From the NCBI GenBank assembly GCA_965195225.1, contig CBDAFL010000172.1, positions 1 through 21,862 of the forward strand: a stretch of DNA of 21,862 nucleotides. The letters run 5' to 3'. A program made the position numbers and the translations under genes. Each line of letters begins with the position of its first letter. Within the stretch, counting starts at the first letter, position 1. Below are positions 7,051-14,528 of the stretch, piece by piece. The notes under the pieces were generated by a model. That model saw nothing but the letters and a program-made list of their open reading frames with translations, had not been told where the DNA came from and did not search any database. This DNA comes from JAHIKV01 sp965195225. GTDB taxonomy: Bacteria; Planctomycetota; Planctomycetia; Pirellulales; Thermoguttaceae.

Positions 7051-8190
7051 CTACTCCGAAGTCCCTCTCCGCACCCACGGCCAGACGTGTTTATAGGCCA
7101 ACACCGCCAAACGGCCCGCCAAACCTCGCGGCGCTACCGCCACCCGGCCGACCGCGTACCGCTCGGGCTGCCACGCGGCGTGGGCCTCGGTCATCGGTCC
7201 TTGAAAGTCCAGCGCCTTCCGCTCGGGATCGGCGAAGAACCGTTCCAGCAAGTAGTATCGCAGGAGTTGGCCCGGATGGTATTCGGCGTATTCGGGATCG
7301 TAGCCGACCTTAATCGAGTGGAAAACGCCCTTGGCCGAGAGCCCGTAGGAAAAAGCCGCGGGCCGGCCGTCGCAATGTAGCGTGACGATTTCGAGTTGGT
7401 TCCATCGAGCGGCCTGTTCCGCCTGACGAACGTAGAAGCCGGCCATACCCGGCGTGCGGAGCACGGATGTGCCCGCCGCGCCCTTCCAGCCGCGGTCTTC
7501 GATCTCGAAACATTGCCTCATCGCCGTCTCAACCTCGTGGGGCGCTAGTCGAGAGCGGACGTCCAACCGCACATCGCCCCGCTCGTCCAGCCGCCGCGCC
7601 GCCTGGGCCATTTTCTGACGGTGTTTGCGCGACCAGCGGGCCTTGTAGGCCGGCCAGTCGTGGTCGATCTCCACCCGCCCGACCAGCCAGCGTCGGCATC
7701 CCGCAACGGTCATCCCGCCGCGAGAAAGGGCCTGCTGAAATCGCCTCCAACGAACGGCGTCCAGCGTGGCCTCGTCGAGCCACAGCAGCGGAACGCCTGT
7801 TTCCCGAATCCCCGCCGCCAAGGCGCGTAGTGCTTCATCCGCGGCGTCGTCATCCAACAGCAGGTCGCCGCTGCCGGACCACTCGTTGCAGGGCATCACG
7901 GCGGCACGACGGAAAAAAGGGGTCAGACGGAAAATGCCCGGTGGGGCTGCGCTTTGCTTGACCCACCCTACGCGGCACAGCGGCAGGGCGACCGCCAGGC
8001 GCCCCTCCACCTCCACGGCAATCGCGCTGAAATCTTCCGGCCGCGAGAATTGTTCCACCCATTGAGCAAGCAGTTCGGCGCGAAGCGAGGGGAGCGTCGC
8101 CTCGCCGCGGCGCCAAAGGTCGTCCCACGCCCCGGCCGTCGCGCGCAGGGCGTCGAGCGATTCGATATGTATGATGCGCGGTTGGGTCAC
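7051..8190 (-). CDS. GNAT-family N-acetyltransferase, BioF2/CelD-like (Acetyltransf_6)
   Basis: 379 aa from GTG at 8190, 14 bases after the stop of the ASKHA gene; no strong Shine-Dalgarno is seen, so translation may depend on coupling. The acetyltransferase fold covers about residues 180-325: the basic helix YKARWSRKHRQKMAQAARRL, FEIEDRGWKG, then GRPAAFSYGLSAKGVFHSIK and VGYDPEYAEYHPGQLLRYYL. This is the FemAB-like double-GNAT type found in CelD and BioF2 proteins, often tied to polysaccharide or cell-envelope modification; the substrate cannot be told. Residues 73-94 (VGWVKQSAAPPG...FF) are encoded by a repeat element and look like an in-frame insertion in the N-terminal half. It is the last gene of the LysR-ASKHA-GNAT operon. 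Its frame stays open far upstream, but that is antisense-like shadow within the ASKHA gene. Confidence 0.85.
   Translation of the reverse strand: MTQPRIIHIESLDALRATAGAWDDLWRRGEATLPSLRAELLAQWVEQFSRPEDFSAIAVEVEGRLAVALPLCRVGWVKQSAAPPGIFRLTPFFRRAAVMPCNEWSGSGDLLLDDDAADEALRALAAGIRETGVPLLWLDEATLDAVRWRRFQQALSRGGMTVAGCRRWLVGRVEIDHDWPAYKARWSRKHRQKMAQAARRLDERGDVRLDVRSRLAPHEVETAMRQCFEIEDRGWKGAAGTSVLRTPGMAGFYVRQAEQAARWNQLEIVTLHCDGRPAAFSYGLSAKGVFHSIKVGYDPEYAEYHPGQLLRYYLLERFFADPERKALDFQGPMTEAHAAWQPERYAVGRVAVAPRGLAGRLAVLAYKHVWPWVRRGTSE
7910..7973. repeat. Repeat element inserted in frame in the GNAT gene
   Basis: The + strand reads CGGAAAAAAGGGGTCAGACG followed by a module containing GGTGGG (7930-7935) and CCCACC (7962-7967), which on the minus strand begins CGTAGGGTGGGTCAAGC. 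Both modules look like dispersed planctomycete repeats (known to me from general familiarity, not searched). About 63 bases, so about 21 codons are added and the frame is kept. Confidence 0.6.
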
Positions 8191-8204
8191 ATCTGAAGTA
8201 TCGG

Positions 8205-10109
8205 TTACGAATCGACTTCGGGGAAGATCATTGCCTCGGCAAACTCGCGGGAAAAATCCGTGTCGGTCGAGAGATCGACGTGTTCGGCGCGGCGGGCAAA
8301 CTCCTCGGCCGCGTGTCGCGCCTGACGCGAAAGTGCCGCCAATCGGGCACCGGCCAACGAAGTGTTGCCCATGTAACGGATGCGGCGGCGCTCGATCTCG
8401 GTGGGCAAGAGTCCGATACGCTGGGCGTTGCCGCGGCGGATGAAATTGCCGAAACCGCCGCCGATCAACACCAACTCCAGGTCTTTCGGCTCCAGGCCGG
8501 CGCGTCGCAGCAGGATCGCAATGCCGGCGCGGATCGCGCCCGAGGCAAGTTGCAACTCGCGTATATCGCGCTGGGTCAGGACGATCGGCCGTCGGTCGGC
8601 CGTCTCGGCTTCGTCGGCCAGCAGGAACGAGACTTGCCCGTCGTGTAAGACGATTCTCTCGGCCAGGTCGGGTGGCACTGGCTCGGCCAGTGGTGCGCAT
8701 TGGTCTGGCGTTCGCAGCCGGCCCTCGCAACTGAGCAACCGATGGCGGAGCAGTTCGGCCGCCGCGTCGATCAGTCCCGAGCCGCAGATGCCCGCCGGCG
8801 GCACGTCGCCGATTACGTTGATTCTCAGGCGTCCATCGACGACGACCTTTTCGATTGCGCCGGGGCCGCCGCGCATTCCTCGTGAGATTCTCGCGCCCTC
8901 GAAGGCGGGGCCGGCGGCGGTCGAGGCGGCCGAGAGTCGGCCGTCGGCCAGCAGCACGATCTCGCCGTTGGTGCCGATATCGACGAACAAGGCAGGCCCT
9001 TCGGTGTCGGCCAAGCCGGTGGCAAGCAATCCGGCCACGGTGTCGCCGCCGACGAATCCGCCGATCGCCGGCATCACGTAAACGCTTCCACGAGGATGAA
9101 TGTGAACGCCGAGTTCCGCGGCGGGGCACGAAACGCCCCGGCCGCCGGTCGGCACGAAGGGCACTTCTCCCAACGGGCCGGGATCGACACCGCAGAGCAA
9201 CTGCTGCATAGTTGTATTGCCGGCGACGGCCAACTCGTAGACGCGTTGGCGGGGTACGCCCGCCTGAAGGCACAACTCGCCGATCATCTCGTCGACGGCC
9301 GAAACGACGGCCTCCTGCAACCGCGCGAGTCCGTCCGGTTTTTCGCGCGAGTGCAGGATGCGCGAGAGCACGTCGTCGCCGAACCGCGTCTGGGGATTTA
9401 GCCTCGCGGTCGTCGCCCACTCGCTGCCCGTGCCCAGGTCCATTAATTCGCCGGCTAACGTCGTGGTTCCGAGGTCCACGGCCGCCGCAAAGGCGTCGGC
9501 TTCGGTGTTGCCGATCTCGAAGTCCAACAGCCGGTCTCCGGCCAGTACGGCGGTGCCGCGAAATCCGTCCTCCCGCAGCCGCTTGGAGAGTTCACGCAGC
9601 AACGAAACGTCCATTGTCAGCGGTCCAACGCCCAAAGCCCGTTCCAGCCGAAGCGCGTCGGGCAGATCGTCTCCGCGCGTGGGGGAGCGAAGCTCGACGT
9701 ATTGCTTCCGCACGGGCGGATCGGAAAAAGGTGTCGGAACGCTTTTTTCGGAAAGGAGTTCTGACGCCTTTTTCTCGCGATAGCGGACGAGAATCTTCTG
9801 CTCGACCGTGGCAAGTGAGACCGAGGGGATATCGACTTCCGCCGGACGGTCGACGGCCGATTGACACGCCAGCCGCCACCCCGTCTGGAGTTCCTCGTCG
9901 GAGAACCACTTCCGCTCGATGGTCGTCGGTTCCGCGGCGCCCGAGGCAACGATGAGTCGGCACTTTCCGCAGGTGCCTTCTCCGCCGCAGGGGACGTCGA
10001 TCAGAAGCCCGGCCTCGGCCGCCGCTTCGAGCAACCGCGTTCCGGGCAGCACGAATGCCTCCCGCCCCGACGGCCGGAAACGGACCAAGACTTCCCGTTC
10101 GCGCGTCAT
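8205..10109 (-). CDS. Ferredoxin-ASKHA ATPase, reductive activator of corrinoid enzymes family (RACE/RACo, DUF4445)
   Basis: 634 aa. Residues 1-95 are a plant-type [2Fe-2S] ferredoxin with Cys41, Cys47, Cys50 and Cys82 (CGGEGTCGKC, then AC). After a linker, the C-terminal ASKHA ATPase shows DLGTTT (212-217), AGNTTM (296-301), FVDIGTNGE (375-383), CGSGLID (442-448) and IGGGFGNF (549-556). Characterised members (RamA, AcsV/RACo) use ATP to drive reduction of inactive Co(II) corrinoid to Co(I). The family identity is strong; that this one acts on a corrinoid protein is inference, because no corrinoid protein or methyltransferase is in the window. The ATG overlaps the LysR stop (ATGA, 10109-10106) with GGAGGAG just upstream, so the genes are coupled. 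Residues 112-129 are encoded by a palindromic element lying in the linker, where an insertion is easily tolerated. Confidence 0.9.
   Translation of the reverse strand: MTREREVLVRFRPSGREAFVLPGTRLLEAAAEAGLLIDVPCGGEGTCGKCRLIVASGAAEPTTIERKWFSDEELQTGWRLACQSAVDRPAEVDIPSVSLATVEQKILVRYREKKASELLSEKSVPTPFSDPPVRKQYVELRSPTRGDDLPDALRLERALGVGPLTMDVSLLRELSKRLREDGFRGTAVLAGDRLLDFEIGNTEADAFAAAVDLGTTTLAGELMDLGTGSEWATTARLNPQTRFGDDVLSRILHSREKPDGLARLQEAVVSAVDEMIGELCLQAGVPRQRVYELAVAGNTTMQQLLCGVDPGPLGEVPFVPTGGRGVSCPAAELGVHIHPRGSVYVMPAIGGFVGGDTVAGLLATGLADTEGPALFVDIGTNGEIVLLADGRLSAASTAAGPAFEGARISRGMRGGPGAIEKVVVDGRLRINVIGDVPPAGICGSGLIDAAAELLRHRLLSCEGRLRTPDQCAPLAEPVPPDLAERIVLHDGQVSFLLADEAETADRRPIVLTQRDIRELQLASGAIRAGIAILLRRAGLEPKDLELVLIGGGFGNFIRRGNAQRIGLLPTEIERRRIRYMGNTSLAGARLAALSRQARHAAEEFARRAEHVDLSTDTDFSREFAEAMIFPEVDS
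9724..9774. repeat. 51-bp palindromic element inside the ASKHA gene
   Basis: GAAAAAGGTGTCGGAAC (9724-9740) pairs with GTTCTGACGCCTTTTTC (9758-9774), 15 of 17 positions, and the centre (CTTTTTT cgg AAAGGA) extends the fold. Taken from arm to arm it is 51 bases, exactly 17 codons, encoding the REKKASELLSEKSVPTPF region. The sequence style matches the other AAAAAGG elements in the window. Confidence 0.7.
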
Positions 10110-11008
10110 TGCTCCTCCGTGGCTTGGTTTTGCACTTGCTGGAGCAACTCGACGAACTTCGCAATGGTGGGTGTAAACACCCTGCGCTGACGGTGGATGA
10201 TACCCAGCGGGCGGTGCATCTCTGGGGCGATCAACCGGACGGTCGCCAGCGAACCGTTGCGGACGTCATCGCGGACCGTCGGCTCGGGGAGGATGCTCAC
10301 GCCCGCGCCGATCTCCACCGCCTCCTTGATGGTTTCGATGTTGTCAAACTCCATCGCCATGTGGATGTTAATCGAACGCTGCCGAAAGTATCGGTCGATT
10401 TCCTTGCGGATGCTCAAGTCTCGTTCGAAGCCGATAAAATCTATTCCCTGGAGGTGCTCCGCGGTGACGGCCTGATGCCTGGTCAAAGGATGTCCCGGCG
10501 GACAGACGACCACCATCCGCTCGGAGCGCAACGGGATGACGTTCAGGTCGGGAGTGGGCGACGGATAGGAAATGACCCCCAAATCGGCCTCGGCGCTCAA
10601 CACGGCGTCGAAGACCTTGTTCGGACGCAGATACTCCAATCGCACCTTTGCCTTTGGGTAGCGGCGCATGAAGTCCTGCATACAGCGGCGCATGTCGTGT
10701 AGCCCCACGGAATAGATCGCCGCCACTCGCACCAATCCGCTGATCTCGCTCCGCAGAGAGTGTACCCGCGCCTCGACCGAATCGTACAATTCGAGCACTT
10801 CGCGGAACCCTTCGTAGCATGCCTGACCCTCTGGGGTCAGAACAAAGGGGCGCTTAGAGCGGTCGATCAACTGGACGCCGAAATGATGCTCGACCCGGTG
10901 GACCGACTGTGTGGCCGCCGACTGACTGACCTCGTTGATCTTAGCCCCGCGCGAAAAGCTATGGCACCGAACAACGTCGCAGAATACTCGTATCGTGCCA
11001 ATATTCAT
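10106..11008 (-). CDS. LysR-family transcriptional regulator
   Basis: 300 aa. Residues 1-60 form the winged helix-turn-helix (VRCHSFSRGAKINEVSQSAATQSVHRVEHH, then GVQLIDRSKRPFVLTPEG). Residues about 90-290 form the periplasmic-binding-protein-like effector domain (GLVRVAAIYSVG, LGVISYPSPTPDL, VVVCPPGHPL, EIGAGVSILPE). It is the first gene of an operon and is coupled by a 4-base overlap to the ASKHA gene, so it probably controls that operon and itself. The upstream 100 bases contain ATTTTCA/TGAAAAT at about 11039-11070, a possible but unproven operator. LysR proteins usually need a small co-inducer; it cannot be named. No strong Shine-Dalgarno is seen before ATG 11008. Confidence 0.9.
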   Translation of the reverse strand: MNIGTIRVFCDVVRCHSFSRGAKINEVSQSAATQSVHRVEHHFGVQLIDRSKRPFVLTPEGQACYEGFREVLELYDSVEARVHSLRSEISGLVRVAAIYSVGLHDMRRCMQDFMRRYPKAKVRLEYLRPNKVFDAVLSAEADLGVISYPSPTPDLNVIPLRSERMVVVCPPGHPLTRHQAVTAEHLQGIDFIGFERDLSIRKEIDRYFRQRSINIHMAMEFDNIETIKEAVEIGAGVSILPEPTVRDDVRNGSLATVRLIAPEMHRPLGIIHRQRRVFTPTIAKFVELLQQVQNQATEEQ

Positions 11009-11133
11009 AAGGAAGTGATACTACCATTAGCTGGGCTTATTTTCAATGGGGCTGTTACTGCAATGAAAATCGGCTGAAAACGTCCGGGGGGGCAGTACTT
11101 TGGCACTCTGGGAAGTCGTGTCGTGGAGAGTAG

Positions 11134-11154
11134 CCGGGGGCTAACAGCCCCCGG
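11134..11154. repeat. Perfect palindrome CCGGGGGCT/AGCCCCCGG
   Basis: Nine-base perfect arms with the loop AAC. A related CCGGGGGCTGTTAGC stretch follows at 11179-11193 and GGCCCCCGG at 11322-11330, so parts of this sequence bracket the MITE-like element. Confidence 0.7.
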
Positions 11155-11189
11155 AGGGAGCTATTGGAAGACACATTCCGGGGGCTGTT

Positions 11190-11321
<132 letters not shown>

Positions 11322-11374
11322 GGCCCCCGGCTGCTGTAACTCAGAATTAAGAGCAGCCAATGAACTATCATCCC

Positions 11375-11402
11375 TTGTCTGAAGTCGATTATCTGGTAGA
11401 CT
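11375..11402 (+). promoter_or_regulatory. Possible rpsR promoter
   Basis: TTGTCT (11375-11380), 16-base spacer, TAGACT (11397-11402). Each box matches four of six consensus positions. Transcription would start about 90 bases before rpsR. Confidence 0.35.
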
Positions 11403-11500
11403 ATTGCGTTTGCTCTGTGTTTGCTCCGCGTCAGGGCAATGTTGGCGGCGTGGCCGGGGCGGATCGAACCAATGGATGTTTCGTTTACCAGGGATTCTTT

Positions 11501-11776
11501 ATGGCAAGGCGATTACAAGTAAACAAGGTCAGCAAACGGCGGGCGAAAACAAAGGTCCGCGCGAAGAAGAAAGATCCGATCTTTGTCGACGGAAAGCGGC
11601 CTCGTCCGATGTACGTCGATTACAAGGACGTGGAATTGCTGAAAAAACTCACCAACCGGCAGGGAAAGATCATCAGCCGGCGGAAGAGCGGCTGCACGGC
11701 CGTCAGCCAACATGCCGCGACCAGGGCAATCAAACGAGCGCGTTTCATGGCGCTGCTCCCCTACACCGGCGAATAA
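11501..11776 (+). CDS. rpsR: 30S ribosomal protein bS18
   Basis: 91 aa. The core from about residue 27 (PIFVDGKRPRPMYVDYKDVE, LLKKLTNRQGKIISRRKSG, then AATRAIKRARFMALLPY) is the bS18 signature, an RNA-binding protein of the small-subunit platform that contacts bS6 and 16S rRNA. ATG 11501 is preceded by AGGGA with a 7-base spacer, which rules out the longer upstream frame. The N-terminal 26 residues are a very basic extension (VSKRRAKTKVRAKKK). In many bacteria rpsR lies between rpsF/ssb and rplI; here none of those is adjacent, so it is a solitary copy. Its TAA is followed immediately by a MITE-like inverted repeat. Confidence 0.95.
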   Translation: MARRLQVNKVSKRRAKTKVRAKKKDPIFVDGKRPRPMYVDYKDVELLKKLTNRQGKIISRRKSGCTAVSQHAATRAIKRARFMALLPYTGE

Positions 11777-11897
11777 GTTTCTGTTGCGGAAAGCGTCATT
11801 AGCTCTTTTGTCATTCTGAGCGAAGCGAAGAATCTCCGCACTCCGAGACCCTTCGCTTCGCTCAGGGTGGCGGAAATGGACCTTCCGCAACAGAAAC
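11777..11897. mobile_element. 121-bp MITE-like element abutting the rpsR stop
   Basis: GTTTCTGTTGCGGAA (11777-11791) and its exact complement TTCCGCAACAGAAAC (11883-11897) form perfect 15-base terminal inverted repeats. Inside are CTGAGCGAAGCGAAG and CTTCGCTTCGCTCAG, another inverted pair typical of dispersed bacterial repeats. There is no coding capacity. The left end starts one base after the rpsR stop, so the element may also serve as its transcript end. Confidence 0.75.
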
Positions 11898-11943
11898 AAA
11901 TTACTGCTATCCTCGCCAAGGCCGTCCGGATAAATCGGAAATT

Positions 11944-13107
11944 ATGTTGCGATACCACACCGCCGGCGAATCGCACGGCAAGGCACTGGTGGCCCTGATC
12001 GACGGGTTCCCTGCCGGAGTGGAAATCCGCCGGGAGCCGATCGACGCCGAGCTTCACCGTCGTCAGGGAGGATACGGCCGCGGCGGCCGGCAGCGGATCG
12101 AGGCCGACTGCGTCGAGATACTGAGCGGCCTTAGGCAAGGCAAAACCATCGGCAGCCCTATCGCTCTGATGGTTGCCAACCGGGATCACCGAATCGACCG
12201 GACTGAAGATATCACCTCTCCCCGGCCGGGACACGGAGACTTGAGCGGTTCGATCAAATACCTCGATTCGATTTGCGGGGTATTGGAGCGCGCCAGCGCG
12301 CGGGAGACCGCTGCCCGAGTGGCCGCCGGCGCGCTGGTCCGGCAATTGTTGACTCCCTTCGGCATCGACGTGTTCGGTTACGTCGTCCAAGTCGGTCCGA
12401 TCGTCGTTAGTTCCCTGTCGGATGCTCTCGACCAGCAGCGCGCGGCGCGCGACCGGAGCGAACTGTATACTCTCAACCCGGAACAAGACGCGGAGATCAA
12501 GACGTCGATCGACCAGATCGAGAAGCGGGGGGACACGCTCGGCGGCGTGGTCGAGGTCCGCGTCGAGGGCGTCCCGTTCGGGCTTGGCTCGCACGCTCAA
12601 TGGGATGAGCGGCTCGACGGCCGGCTTGCCCAGGCGGTAATGTCCGTTCAGTCGATCAAGGGGATCGATATCGGCCTGGGGTTCGAGGCGGCACGCCGCA
12701 CCGGCTCCGAGGTCCACGATCCGATCCATTACGATCCCGCGCTGGCGGATACTCCCTCGTTGGGTTTCACCCGTCCGACGAACAACGCCGGCGGTTTGGA
12801 GGCGGGCATAAGCAATTCGCAGCCGATAGTCCTCCGCGCGGCCATGAAACCGATCTGCACGCTGGCCAACCCCATGGACTCCGTTGACCTTGAAACGCTG
12901 CGTTCCGCGCCGGCCTCTCACCAGCGGAGCGACGTCTGTGCGATAGCCGCGGCAAGTTGCATTGTCGAGAACGTCGTGGCTTTCGAGATAGCCCGGGCAA
13001 TGGTCGACAAGTTTGGCGGCGACAGTTTGGCCGAGATACGGGCCAGATGGACGCTGTTCCACGACATGGCGCGGGAAAAACTCGGCAGCCGCGTCGGAAC
13101 AGTCTGA
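11944..13107 (+). CDS. aroC: Chorismate synthase
   Basis: 387 aa, the usual length. It converts 5-enolpyruvylshikimate 3-phosphate to chorismate, the last shikimate step, using reduced FMN. Seen motifs: YHTAGESHGKALVALIDGFP at the N-terminus, RRQGGYGRGGRQ, SPRPGHGDLSGSIKY, the RASARETAARVAAGA phosphate/flavin region, and a conserved C-terminal RSDVCAIAAASCIVENVVAF. A weak GGAAA site precedes ATG 11944. It stands alone as far as the window shows, with no other aro gene nearby, and is flanked by the rpsR-side MITE-like element and an intergenic inverted repeat. A long minus-strand frame opposite it is a shadow. Confidence 0.96.
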   Translation: MLRYHTAGESHGKALVALIDGFPAGVEIRREPIDAELHRRQGGYGRGGRQRIEADCVEILSGLRQGKTIGSPIALMVANRDHRIDRTEDITSPRPGHGDLSGSIKYLDSICGVLERASARETAARVAAGALVRQLLTPFGIDVFGYVVQVGPIVVSSLSDALDQQRAARDRSELYTLNPEQDAEIKTSIDQIEKRGDTLGGVVEVRVEGVPFGLGSHAQWDERLDGRLAQAVMSVQSIKGIDIGLGFEAARRTGSEVHDPIHYDPALADTPSLGFTRPTNNAGGLEAGISNSQPIVLRAAMKPICTLANPMDSVDLETLRSAPASHQRSDVCAIAAASCIVENVVAFEIARAMVDKFGGDSLAEIRARWTLFHDMAREKLGSRVGTV

Positions 13108-13160
13108 TGATTTTTGGGTGGCACGTCCCAGAACGAAGTGATGGGCGTGGTGCCCGAGGA

Positions 13161-13235
13161 AAGTAGGTCAGGTACCCCGCACCTGACATTCGATTCATTC
13201 TCGCTTTTGTCAGGTACGGTGTACCTGACCTACTT
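13161..13235. repeat. 28-bp inverted repeat, GTCAGGTAC family
   Basis: Arms 13161-13188 and 13208-13235 match at 26 of 28 positions (AAGTAGGTCAGGTAC against GTACCTGACCTACTT), with a 19-base spacer. The right arm contains GTCAGGTAC-ggt-GTACCTGAC, a hairpin in itself. One related arm recurs at 19750-19774. Confidence 0.8.
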
Positions 13236-13276
13236 GGCTTCTTCCGGCCTCGGTAATAAGCGATTGCGCCGAATGG

Positions 13277-13306
13277 TCACCCACCGCACCCCTCTTGGGT
13301 GGGTGA
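13277..13306. repeat. Hairpin TCACCCACC/GGTGGGTGA
   Basis: Perfect 9-base arms with a 12-base loop, between aroC and the REC-HD-GYP gene. No T tract follows on the + strand, so a terminator role is only possible. Confidence 0.6.
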
Positions 13307-13379
13307 GGGATAAGTAGGCGCACTCACCCCCCGCCGTGACCTAGACTTGTTATGTGAGCACCCGCGGAGGCAGGCCGTG

Positions 13380-14528
13380 ATGAAGAGAATACTTATCTTA
13401 GACGACGACCAACGGATGTTGGACGCGCTGCGGCGTACTTTGCACCGGCAGACCGAAGACTGGGCCGTAACCTTCATGCGCCATCCGGAGGCGGCGTGGG
13501 AGGCGTTGCAGAAGACGCCGTACGACGCGGTGGTGACCGACGTCCGTTTGCCCGGCATCAGCGGGCTGGAACTGCTGGATAGAATTCGGCAATGCGAGCG
13601 GACCAAGGACATACCGGTCGTGGTTTTGACCGGATTGAACGACCGCGATCTGAAGGCAAAGGCCCTCGAGCACGGCGCCGCCGATCTGCTTAACAAGCCG
13701 GTCGAAGCCGGCCAGTTGATCGCCAGGTTGCGCAACGTGCTGGAAGCGAAAACATATCAGGACGATCTGCGGGCGACCAACACGTCGCTGACCGAAGAGG
13801 TCCGGCGGCAGGACGCCGACTTGGCGCAATCGCGGATGAGTATAGTCTGCCGTTTGGGGGTTGCGGCCGAGTTCCGCGACGAAGCCACGGGCAACCACGT
13901 GATTCGCGTGGGCTGCTACAGCCGTGCCATCGCGGCGGAGATGGGTATGCCGCGTTCTTTTCTGGAGATGCTGTTGTTGGCGGCCCCGCTGCACGACATC
14001 GGCAAGATCGGCGTCCCCGACGACGTGTTGTTGAAGCCCGGCCCCTTGAGCGACGACGAGTGGGTCATTATGAAGCGGCACTGCGAGATCGGCGAGTGCA
14101 TCCTCCGCGAGCAATCCAAGGTCGTGGTGCCGTTGATCGACTGGTACGCCGTGGATTCAAACTCGATTAAGAGCGCGCTGGAGAACCGCGATCCGGTGTT
14201 GGACATGGCGGCCACGATCGCACTGACGCATCACGAGAAATGGGACGGCGGCGGTTATCCGCAGGGGCTGGTCGGCGAGGCGATCCCGTTCGAGTCGCGG
14301 ATCGTGGCGGTGGCCGACGTGTTCGACGCCTTGACCTCGAATCGCCCCTACCGTTCGGCCCGGCCGGAGGAGGAGGCGCTGTCGATCATGGAGGATACGG
14401 TGGGTAGCCACTTGGACCCGCGAGTCCATGCCGCGTTTATTCGGGCGTTGCCCGAGGTCCACGCCGTCCGAGACCGTTTCGTCGACGATGTCGTTGTCTT
14501 TCCATATCCGGAAGGAGCGTCCCGTTGA
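13380..14528 (+). CDS. Response regulator with HD-GYP domain (cyclic-di-GMP phosphodiesterase, RpfG type)
   Basis: 382 aa from ATG 13380, preceded by GGAGG at a 9-base spacing. REC domain at about 3-125: acidic pocket Asp8-10, phospho-acceptor Asp54 in VVTDVRLPG, Thr84 and Lys106 (NKPVE). A short coiled-coil linker (about 125-150) leads to HD-GYP at about 155-355: LLAAPLHDIGKIGVPDDVLL (His205-Asp206), ALTHHEKWDGGGYPQGL with GYP at 292-294, and VADVFDALTSNRPY. All signature residues are present, so c-di-GMP hydrolysis, controlled by phosphorylation, is expected. About 25 extra residues (246-272, around VPLIDWYAVDSNSIKSAL) interrupt the domain before THHE compared with the family as I know it. 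It overlaps the next gene by 4 bases; that gene's kinase is its likely partner. Confidence 0.92.
   Translation: MKRILILDDDQRMLDALRRTLHRQTEDWAVTFMRHPEAAWEALQKTPYDAVVTDVRLPGISGLELLDRIRQCERTKDIPVVVLTGLNDRDLKAKALEHGAADLLNKPVEAGQLIARLRNVLEAKTYQDDLRATNTSLTEEVRRQDADLAQSRMSIVCRLGVAAEFRDEATGNHVIRVGCYSRAIAAEMGMPRSFLEMLLLAAPLHDIGKIGVPDDVLLKPGPLSDDEWVIMKRHCEIGECILREQSKVVVPLIDWYAVDSNSIKSALENRDPVLDMAATIALTHHEKWDGGGYPQGLVGEAIPFESRIVAVADVFDALTSNRPYRSARPEEEALSIMEDTVGSHLDPRVHAAFIRALPEVHAVRDRFVDDVVVFPYPEGASR
14512..14527 (+). promoter_or_regulatory. Shine-Dalgarno site fixing a TTG start in a TTGA overlap
   Basis: AAGGAG (14512-14517), 7-base spacer, TTG (14525-14527). The TGA of the HD-GYP gene is 14526-14528, so stop and start overlap and translation is probably coupled. 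The next in-phase ATG (14546) would cut the first beta strand of the REC domain. Confidence 0.7.

Noticed and set aside
7051..9420. A 789-codon minus-strand frame
   Set aside because: Only the part from GTG 8190 is the GNAT protein; the rest is an Arg-rich out-of-frame reading of the ASKHA gene, as is usual in high-GC DNA.
11450..11480. tRNA-like T-arm (GGGGCGGATCGAACC) before rpsR
   Set aside because: On the minus strand it reads GGTTCGATCCGCCCC, but the stem cannot pair with its upstream side and there is no anticodon arm or acceptor partner.
11360..11500. N-terminal extension of bS18 from ATG 11360
   Set aside because: The extra 47 codons cover the likely promoter at 11375-11402, and the Shine-Dalgarno site supports ATG 11501.
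11761..13062. A 433-codon minus-strand frame opposite aroC
   Set aside because: It has no domain, and aroC in the other direction is unmistakable.
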